Source: a virus. Taken from it: a stretch of 37,756 nucleotides of DNA. A model generated the notes under the pieces. It ran no database searches. It worked only from the letters and a program-made list of their open reading frames with translations, and was not told the DNA's origin. The stretch is taken from IMG/VR virus record IMGVR_UViG_3300009695_000390, positions 1 through 37,756 of that record; one strand, 5' to 3'. A program made the translations under genes and the position numbers. The number at the start of each line of letters is the position of its first letter. The stretch's first letter is position 1. Positions 33,028 to 37,756 of this stretch are shown piece by piece.

Positions 33028-34028
33028 ACATAACTCCCCAAAAAGTAATTCTGCTGATCCTCCGGATTCGAAACCAAAGCCAACTGTTCAAGATTAAGCT
33101 GCGCGTAAATCTGCCTGCAAGCTCCGGCCATTTCCTTTTTCAGGTCCTCTTTCAAATCGAAGATGTTCTGCTTTTCCATATCCCGGTTTACCTGGGTAAA
33201 ACGATTTGCCTTCTTTGATTTCAAAGCACGATCAATGATGCCGATTGCACACATCAAACCGTATGATCGTTTCAGAATATCAGAAAACTGAGCCACAACC
33301 TTATCAATTGAAAGCCTGATTTCAAATTCAAGGCCGACATAGCAATCGGAAAGCTCAGTCATTTCAGACATGAAAGGTGTGTGATCTGGATCAAACCGGT
33401 AAAGATCAACCACTGAATATTTGCAGTGATTGTGCCAGCCGAGCGAATAAAGTGTTGCACCATCAGGAATGATAATACCAATGAAAATGGCTTTGTTTCC
33501 CATTTTCGAGCAGTCAACTGAAATGTTGATTGGGTAATCATCAGTTCCGATCACAAAAGGAATGGAAATATCGGTCCCGATCTGAGTTGCCTTGTCCGCG
33601 TCGTAAATCTTAATCACGACATTTTCAGGAGCAGTGTCAGAGTTGAAATCAACAAACAGATTCCGAATGAAAAGAGATTGATACCGGCTTTTTGGCATGG
33701 TAACGACCACGCCAATCAAAGTATCTCCATCGACAATCAAAGTCTCATCACCGCTGATCGATGGAATCTCTGAAACTTCAACAACCTGCCGGAAGTTGGC
33801 GCGCTTTGCAAACTCACTGAGAAGATCAGACTTCAAACAATCGAACTGCTCATCTTTAATTTCCTGCCAGACTGTTTCAATGCCGGTAGTATCACCTACA
33901 GACTTCTCTTCATCTTCTGCGATTGCTTCGATCAATGCAGCACTGACGTTTGGAAGTCGGTTCACAAACATTCGTTCGGATCCTGAATCAACAGGGAATA
34001 GGCCGATAAGAGGTTCGAGTGGGTTCAT
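33024..34028 (-). CDS. Connector-region structural protein (334 aa)
   Basis: The family is unknown. Residues 1-100 are helical and acidic, then a beta-rich domain (about 100-220; RNLFVDFNSDTAPENVVIKI is its clearest strand pair) recalls a carbohydrate-binding-like sandwich. The last 110 residues are helical (FSDILKRSYGLMCAIGIIDRA; a basic KSKKANRFTQ turn) and end NYFLGSYV. It lies downstream of terminase and small genes and upstream of the gp10-like gene, and is coupled to both neighbours by ATGA overlaps. A head-tail connector or neck role is possible; no motif shows it. Confidence 0.5.
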   Translation of the reverse strand: MNPLEPLIGLFPVDSGSERMFVNRLPNVSAALIEAIAEDEEKSVGDTTGIETVWQEIKDEQFDCLKSDLLSEFAKRANFRQVVEVSEIPSISGDETLIVDGDTLIGVVVTMPKSRYQSLFIRNLFVDFNSDTAPENVVIKIYDADKATQIGTDISIPFVIGTDDYPINISVDCSKMGNKAIFIGIIIPDGATLYSLGWHNHCKYSVVDLYRFDPDHTPFMSEMTELSDCYVGLEFEIRLSIDKVVAQFSDILKRSYGLMCAIGIIDRALKSKKANRFTQVNRDMEKQNIFDLKEDLKKEMAGACRQIYAQLNLEQLALVSNPEDQQNYFLGSYV

Positions 34029-34321
34029 TTGTTGGGATCGTTAATGAAATCGTGGTAGGCTTTGCGGGTATTGATGTGGTGCCGGATTGGTATTTGAAGT
34101 TCTTTGCTATGAATTTTATCAGAGCCATTTACAGTCCAATTCATTTTGTATTTTAAAGAATCAGGCAGATTATTTATTTGGTTTAACAGTTGAATCTTCT
34201 CTTGTAACCTGTTATTCTTCTTAACAAGATCATACATCTGATCCCAAAGCAGGAACAACGCGAAACCAGCACCAAAAAGATAGCCGACTACTAATGAGAC
34301 AAGATTGAATATTGGACTCAT
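34025..34321 (-). CDS. Membrane-anchored coiled-coil protein (98 aa)
   Basis: The 98-aa product has one strong N-terminal membrane segment (about residues 4-26) and then a coiled-coil helix (about 28-50, KKNNRLQEKIQLLNQINN). A basic tail follows (IPIRHHINTRKAYHDF). This is a type II inner-membrane topology and is similar in outline to inner-membrane spanins, but it lies far from the lysis genes, between connector and terminase genes. Both ends overlap neighbouring genes (ATGA). The function is unknown. Confidence 0.5.
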   Translation of the reverse strand: MSPIFNLVSLVVGYLFGAGFALFLLWDQMYDLVKKNNRLQEKIQLLNQINNLPDSLKYKMNWTVNGSDKIHSKELQIPIRHHINTRKAYHDFINDPNK

Positions 34322-34524
34322 TTGATCTTATGCGTTAATAATGCTTGCTGAAACTGTTCACTATCTTTTCCGTAAGGGTCTAAACCGTATGATTTGAAGA
34401 CATCGGCAAAGTCCTGCTCAATCAATCCCTGAGTTTTCTTCAATCCAATGAACTCACCCATCAGTTTTCCGGTGGCTTTATTCTCGCGACTGGCTTTTCT
34501 TCGTTCTCGTCTGGCTTGGGACAT
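34318..34524 (-). CDS. Small basic helical protein (68 aa)
   Basis: The 68-aa product has a very basic N-terminus (ARRERRKASRENKATGK) and an amphipathic remainder (LIEQDFADVFKSYGLDPYG). It lies immediately downstream of the hairpin region that follows the paralog pair, so it is the first gene after a possible terminator. Its stop overlaps the next ATG. It has no known domain; the charge could suit nucleic-acid contact. Confidence 0.5.
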   Translation of the reverse strand: MSQARRERRKASRENKATGKLMGEFIGLKKTQGLIEQDFADVFKSYGLDPYGKDSEQFQQALLTHKIK

Positions 34525-34603
34525 TGTACTTTTTAAAGATATTTGGGGTTAAAGTCTCGATATTTGCCTATGAAACACTTCAAAACGTTGTACTTTTCAA
34601 ATA

Positions 34604-34632
34604 AAACGAGCCATTTATAAAACGGCCCGTTT
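34604..34632 (-). terminator. Terminator-like hairpin after the paralog pair
   Basis: A 9-bp stem with one mismatch (AAACGAGCC with GGCCCGTTT) and an 11-base loop lies 30 bp after the leftward paralog gene. On the minus strand the stem ends in GTTT and runs into TATTTG, a moderate U-tract. It is placed to reduce transcription between the terminase genes and the rest of the late operon. The 137-bp gap around it holds no other clear feature and no good TTTG/TAnnTTTG promoter. Confidence 0.55.
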
Positions 34633-34661
34633 ATGAACCTAAACACACAGCACTATCATGG

Positions 34662-34892
34662 TCATTCGACCACTTTCTCAACGTCCTCTTGAATATCAAG
34701 GATGTAATGTTTTCCTGGCTTGAAGTAATCAGAAGCCTTAGTTTCGTCATTCACCATAATCTTTAAGCTTCCACTAGGTGTGAATTTGGCATAATCTTCA
34801 TTACCTGGGCCATAAGCAGCGAATAATGCAACTTCTTTTTGATTTTCAAACTCGGTTATTGAAAGGCATTTGAATTTGGCTTTAACTCCCAT
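34662..34892 (-). CDS. Small beta-barrel-like phage protein, paralog B (76 aa)
   Basis: The 76-aa product has the pattern M-x2-KAKF-x-C near the start, LFA-x-Y-x4-D/E in the middle, then TPSGSLKI and KPGKHYILDI near the end. The same pattern is found in the adjacent 81-aa gene, so the two are tandem paralogs. Similar small proteins occur widely in phages next to terminase or replication genes, but their function is not established. They look like small all-beta proteins with no catalytic or metal site. Confidence 0.65.
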   Translation of the reverse strand: MGVKAKFKCLSITEFENQKEVALFAAYGPGNEDYAKFTPSGSLKIMVNDETKASDYFKPGKHYILDIQEDVEKVVE

Positions 34893-34897
34893 TTCGA

Positions 34898-35143
34898 TTA
34901 TTGATTTAAATTGTTTGTACTGCCTTGTTCGATCACTTCTTCAAGCGTCATTATATATTTTTTGCCAGTGTCCATTTCTACAAAGGCTTTTGAATCCTTC
35001 TGCATTTTGATCTTCAAAGTTCCCAGCGGTGCTAGGTTGGTAAAATCAGATTGAGAATAAGGAATTGCGAACAATGTCGCTTCAACCCCTGCTGATTTGG
35101 TCTTGTTGATTGCTTCACATTCGAACTTTGCTTTCAGTGCCAT
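34898..35143 (-). CDS. Small beta-barrel-like phage protein, paralog A (81 aa)
   Basis: The 81-aa product begins MALKAKFECEAI and continues with TLFAIPYSQSDFTNLAPLGTL and MDTGKKYIMTLEE. These align block by block with the next gene (KAKF, LFA, TPSGSLKI/APLGTLKI, GKHY/GKKY). The first copy has an extra C-terminal run (EQGSTNNLNQ). It starts 5 bp after the terL stop. The pair probably arose by tandem duplication and then diverged; a role as a packaging or virion accessory is only a guess. Confidence 0.65.
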   Translation of the reverse strand: MALKAKFECEAINKTKSAGVEATLFAIPYSQSDFTNLAPLGTLKIKMQKDSKAFVEMDTGKKYIMTLEEVIEQGSTNNLNQ

Positions 35144-35148
35144 AGCTT

Positions 35149-36516
35149 TTAATCGTCGTATGCGTTGTTTTCTACGTTGTTTTCGTCAGAATCAAGGCCT
35201 TTTGGTACTGCGATGTTCCTTTTCACGTCAAGCCAAACATCAAAGCAAAACACAAAAATGAAGTACCTGAGTGTGTCCAAAAGGTGGCCGACATCATTAT
35301 CATCACAGAATTTCTTATCTAAATCGCCTTCTGCATTACAGGGGATTGACACGATATCAGCCCATAATTCAGTACACGACTCGTTTATTGTGAATCTATC
35401 TCCAAGCTCCTTTGTGATCGCATTAGAAATAAACCGGCTTTTTTTTGTCCTGGGATTAGCTTTCAGCTTATTGTAATGCAAAAACTGACACCCGTGCTTC
35501 CTTAAATAACCCTCAATCATCACAAAAGCACTGGCATTTCCTTTGGTCAGCGCGCTTCTGTTATTCCCGGATGAATCACCACTGTAATAAATCTCTCGAT
35601 CTCCGTAATCAGTGGCCAGGATCTCACAAATGGCTTCAAGATCTGTTTCTGCCGTTCCTCCGATTCTGATCTCACGAAGACAGTTAACATGCCAGTAATC
35701 ATAATCATCTTTCCATTTCTGCCAGATCGTAACCGAGTTTTTTACGTTGAAGTCAAAAGAGAATAGGATACTTTCTTCTTCGTTATCTGGGATGTTCTGA
35801 CCATTGAAAGACTGCTTTAAATGCAATAGGTAAGGATTTTGAGCACGAACAACGCCCCATTTAGCCCACCTATAAATCAACCATTGATCATAATCAATAT
35901 CTTTTAAAGCGTCGAGCTCCTTGTAATCATCTTCGGTAGCAAACCTGTTATCATCAATGGTAAAAGTGTGATGCTCAGCCCGTTCGGCGTACTTTGGAGT
36001 ATCAAAAAGGATCTTTTTTAACCAGTGCTTTTCCGAAACTGGATTAAAAATGAAAACAAATTGAATTCCGGTAACACCACGAAACCGGCGAACCAGCTCT
36101 TTAAAATCTTCAATGGTGAACGCATCAGCTTCTTCCAGAATTACCCGTTTGATACCTACAACTGATTTGAGCTTATCCGGCTCATCCAATCCAGACATCA
36201 CAATCCGGTTTCCACCTACTGAGCAGATCATTTCCCGCTTGTCCCCTGAATAGTAATAGTTGAACAAATGGAAGATATTCAGCTGCTTAGCAACCATTTT
36301 AAGGTTTTCAAATACCGAATTCCTTAAAGTGGATCCATGCTTTCTGAAAACAATCGCGTTTTCATTACCCTGTAAAAGCCAAAGAACGAGATGCTGGTAA
36401 TTGGACCAGCTTTTGGAAGAGTTACTACCACCCCTCAGTATTACAAAACGCGCTTTTGCGTCACATAAGACCCAATATGCCCGATTAAAAAACCTTCTAT
36501 CAATTTTCAGTTTCAT
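35149..36516 (-). CDS. terL: Terminase large subunit
   Basis: The 455-aa protein is the ATP-driven DNA-packaging motor and nuclease. Walker A is Gly29-Gly-Ser-Asn-Ser-Ser-Lys35-Ser36 (a GGxxSSKS variant seen in PBSX-like terminases). Walker B is VILEEAD at 125-131 with the catalytic Glu. The C-terminal RNase H-like nuclease shows acidic residues in SFDFNV (about 249), YSGDSSG (about 310) and DVGHLLDTLRY (about 415). The open frame reaches 60 bases farther upstream, but the ATG at 36516 is better placed, overlapping terS by 17 bp. The product docks on the portal during packaging. Confidence 0.93.
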   Translation of the reverse strand: MKLKIDRRFFNRAYWVLCDAKARFVILRGGSNSSKSWSNYQHLVLWLLQGNENAIVFRKHGSTLRNSVFENLKMVAKQLNIFHLFNYYYSGDKREMICSVGGNRIVMSGLDEPDKLKSVVGIKRVILEEADAFTIEDFKELVRRFRGVTGIQFVFIFNPVSEKHWLKKILFDTPKYAERAEHHTFTIDDNRFATEDDYKELDALKDIDYDQWLIYRWAKWGVVRAQNPYLLHLKQSFNGQNIPDNEEESILFSFDFNVKNSVTIWQKWKDDYDYWHVNCLREIRIGGTAETDLEAICEILATDYGDREIYYSGDSSGNNRSALTKGNASAFVMIEGYLRKHGCQFLHYNKLKANPRTKKSRFISNAITKELGDRFTINESCTELWADIVSIPCNAEGDLDKKFCDDNDVGHLLDTLRYFIFVFCFDVWLDVKRNIAVPKGLDSDENNVENNAYDD

Positions 36517-36967
36517 GCGGACCGTTGAAGTACTCAACAGTGATATCACCATCGACCGCAAGATTCTTCTTGTCAATTAATCCCAGATCACGGCTGATTA
36601 TGTTCGCGTTAAAGAAACCAATCGCTGCTCCCGTAAACTTCTGATCATAAACGGTTTCCTCTATGCGTGTAATGACCCGAGCAAAGTCTATTTGGTCCTC
36701 TTTAAGCTTTGCTTTGAATTGTCGAAAGTATTCTACATTACAATCCAAATACCTACACAATCCATGCATAGTAAATGGCCTCATTTTGTTTATTTCAACT
36801 TCTGTCGCGTCTTTTCCCCTGAAATCCTGCTCTTTTAATGGATTCTCTTCACACCATTGGAAATATTCACAAGCTGCTTCCCACATATCATCAGCAGAAG
36901 CAAACAAAGTATCTCTACCGTGCTTACTTCTCAATTCCCAAAACCGGTTCCCAATAGGCGCACCCAT
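36500..36967 (-). CDS. terS: Terminase small subunit
   Basis: The 155-aa protein matches the Bacteroidota terminase small-subunit type. It opens GNRFWELRSKHGRDTLFASA, followed by a WEAACEYFQWCEENPL helix, a TMHGLCRYLDCNVEYF helix-turn-helix-like region near residues 65-81, and ARVITRIEETVYDQKFTGAAIGFFN, then ISRDLGL. These proteins bind the packaging site and stimulate TerL. It follows a small zinc-type gene by 2 bp and overlaps terL. The position as the second gene after the late promoter is typical. Confidence 0.9.
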   Translation of the reverse strand: MGAPIGNRFWELRSKHGRDTLFASADDMWEAACEYFQWCEENPLKEQDFRGKDATEVEINKMRPFTMHGLCRYLDCNVEYFRQFKAKLKEDQIDFARVITRIEETVYDQKFTGAAIGFFNANIISRDLGLIDKKNLAVDGDITVEYFNGPHETEN

Positions 36968-36969
36968 AT

Positions 36970-37170
36970 CTATCTCTGTTCAAATAATCGACAAACTCCA
37001 ATCTTTTCAACATAAAAACGCCCGATACCACACTTGAAGCGAAATACCGGGCGACTTACAATCTTTTCATCATGGATCTTCTCCATGTGTAGGCAGTTAT
37101 GGCATATAGAAGCAGATTGATTGGCTTTGTAATCCTGATCTGCCTTTACCTCTTTGAAATCAAGAGCCAT
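36970..37170 (-). CDS. Small cysteine-rich protein, first late gene (66 aa)
   Basis: The 66-aa product has Cys-x2-Cys in CHNCLH near residues 23-28, and further Cys at KCGIG and VCRLF near residues 47 and 59. Together these can bind one zinc. It is the first gene of the leftward late unit, about 145 bases downstream of the predicted transcription start, and lies 2 bp before terS. A packaging or regulatory accessory role is possible; the family is unknown. Confidence 0.6.
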   Translation of the reverse strand: MALDFKEVKADQDYKANQSASICHNCLHMEKIHDEKIVSRPVFRFKCGIGRFYVEKIGVCRLFEQR

Positions 37171-37316
37171 TTAGGGTAGGTGTGTATAGAGTGGGTAAAA
37201 ATTACCAGTCTCTCCTGGCTGTCACGGGTTCAATCTCTTTGCGTGCCTCTCCCCGTCGTCATCGGCTTCGGTATGCCTTACATTACGATTATATCCTTCA
37301 TCTGGAAAGTATTATT

Positions 37317-37338
37317 TGAATCAAAAATATGTGATTCA
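37317..37338. promoter_or_regulatory. Operator palindrome 1 over the -7 element
   Basis: TGAATCA and TGATTCA form a 7-bp inverted repeat with 8 bases between them. Each arm is itself a near-palindrome of the form TGANTCA. The site covers the -7 element of the leftward promoter, so protein bound here would be expected to block it. Confidence 0.65.
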
Positions 37339-37352
37339 TTTGTCAAATCAAA
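37322..37352 (-). promoter_or_regulatory. Bacteroidota-type late promoter
   Basis: On the minus strand TTTG (37352-37349) is separated by 19 bases from TATTTTTG (37329-37322), an exact match to the Bacteroidota sigma consensus TTTG-N19-21-TAnnTTTG. The start would be near 37312-37317. It reads toward the zinc-type gene, terS, terL and the whole late unit. Confidence 0.75.
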
Positions 37353-37355
37353 ATT

Positions 37356-37375
37356 GACTCAGAAATAATTGATTC
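37356..37375. promoter_or_regulatory. Operator palindrome 2, upstream of the -33 element
   Basis: GACTCA and TGATTC with an 8-base spacer repeat the layout of palindrome 1, with one mismatch in the arm. The two sites are 38 bp apart centre to centre. It lies 3 bases upstream of the -33 element, where an activator would bind. Between the sites another inverted repeat (GTCAA-N7-TTGAC, 37342-37358) overlaps the -33 element. Confidence 0.65.
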
Positions 37376-37468
37376 TTGTGTTTTGAGGATGGGGTGTTTC
37401 TCTATGGGTTGACGAGCATAACTAGCATGGGAATCTGCGCAAACGTCAATTTTTTGGGCTTTTTTGGT

Positions 37469-37756
37469 TTAATTGAAAAGCGTCACAATCTTTTCGCCAA
37501 ACTCAGTGAGGGAATAATATATGTAGTGGGATTCGCGCCGGGTTTTCATCACGCCGGCTTCTTTCATTTCTTTCAGGATCATAGTGGCCCGGTTTGCAGC
37601 TATACCGATTTGCAAGCTTAATTCATCTGCACTCGCTTCTTTTAATTTATAGACCAGAGTAGCTATTTTAAGTTTATTCACATTGGAGTAAACCGATGAG
37701 ATAATCTTCGTTTTTTCTACTTCGCTGAGTGTGTTGCTTATTTGATCTGACCGCAT
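37469..37756 (-). CDS. Winged-helix (ArsR-like) transcriptional regulator
   Basis: The 95-aa product has a short N-terminal helix and then a winged helix-turn-helix at about residues 33-90. ASADELSLQIG is the first helix, AANRATMILKEMKEAG the recognition part, and RRESHYIYYSLTEFG the wing. This is close to ArsR/MarR-type dimeric regulators, but there is no metal-binding Cys pair. It reads leftward toward the late control region, 93 bp from the nearest operator box, so it is the natural candidate to bind the TGANTC array. The start codon is the last base of the window, so its own promoter is not seen. Confidence 0.75.
   Translation of the reverse strand: MRSDQISNTLSEVEKTKIISSVYSNVNKLKIATLVYKLKEASADELSLQIGIAANRATMILKEMKEAGVMKTRRESHYIYYSLTEFGEKIVTLFN

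Larger units (their letters stand above)
37171..37468. promoter_or_regulatory. Non-coding late control region (298 bp)
   Basis: No gene of either strand is supported here. The region holds the late promoter and operator array (described separately) at 37317-37375. The rest is a leader of about 145 bases between the promoter and the first late start. The leader includes a small hairpin (GCCAG with CTGGT, loop GAGAGA, 37206-37221) followed on the minus strand by an ATTTTTA run, which could be an attenuator or antitermination site. From 37376 to 37468 I see no clear structure. Confidence 0.7.

Noticed and set aside
37223-37240. tRNA T-arm-like GGGTTCAATC
   Set aside because: The flanks do not pair into a T-stem, there is no acceptor stem or proper anticodon arm, so no tRNA or att core is claimed.
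1-37756. The window as a complete circular phage genome
   Set aside because: Joining the ends would place two divergent start codons back to back with no control region, and integrase, repressor and replication genes are absent.
1-37756. CRISPR array, IS element, rRNA operon
   Set aside because: No regularly spaced repeats, transposase or rRNA sequence was seen; the only exact longer repeat noticed is the 30-bp pair near 13.2 kb.

Overview
The window is the structural, lysis and recombination part of a tailed phage or prophage of a Bacteroidota host, probably of the Cytophagales (Dyadobacter/Spirosoma-like; the genus is inference). The Bacteroidota assignment rests on several things seen in the sequence. 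The one clear promoter has the phylum's pattern (TTTG, 19 bp, TAnnTTTG). Many starts lack a Shine-Dalgarno sequence and are set by ATGA or TAATG overlaps. Secreted proteins have short signal peptides ending before Gln, and the phage proteins are Bacteroidota-type. No integrase, repressor, att site or replication initiator is visible, and both window edges fall exactly on start codons. The window is therefore a slice of a larger element, not a complete genome. There is no tail sheath and the tape measure is long, which points to a siphovirus.

Layout. (1) 1-6196, rightward: an early-type operon. It has two small membrane peptides, a 156-aa protein of SSB-like context, a RecE-like PD-(D/E)XK exonuclease, a DnaQ-like 3'-5' exonuclease with a DUF3820-like tail, a coiled-coil protein, a DUF1064 nuclease-like protein, and a run of small genes that overlap or abut: a zinc-knuckle protein, DUF4406, a zinc-ribbon/XRE fusion and a small zinc protein. 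(2) 6203-37170, leftward: one late transcription unit converging on the early one with only 6 bp between stop codons. In transcription order it holds a small zinc protein, terS, terL, two tandem paralogs, a terminator-like hairpin, connector/neck genes, a tail-chaperone candidate, the tape measure, tail-tip proteins, an SGNH-hydrolase tail fibre, Ig-like virion proteins, portal, MuF-like minor head protein, a secreted protein, scaffold, major capsid protein, a hairpin, a secreted GH-like/esterase protein, an overlapping spanin-like pair, holin and GH19 endolysin. (3) 37171-37468: a non-coding control region with the late promoter and four TGANTC boxes in two 20-bp palindromes. (4) 37469-37756: a winged-helix regulator reading toward that region.

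Most notable: the head module (portal to capsid) lies downstream of the whole tail module rather than next to terminase; a secreted protein joins a TIM-barrel-like hydrolase to an esterase beside the lysis genes; a second, unrelated esterase domain sits in the tail fibre; two nested reading frames have spanin-like topology; and the late promoter is embedded in a repeated operator array. I found no CRISPR array, IS element, rRNA or credible tRNA. I did not find a self-contained new defence system. The strongest candidates for something undescribed are the operator/regulator pair, the secreted bifunctional enzyme and the nested lysis genes.
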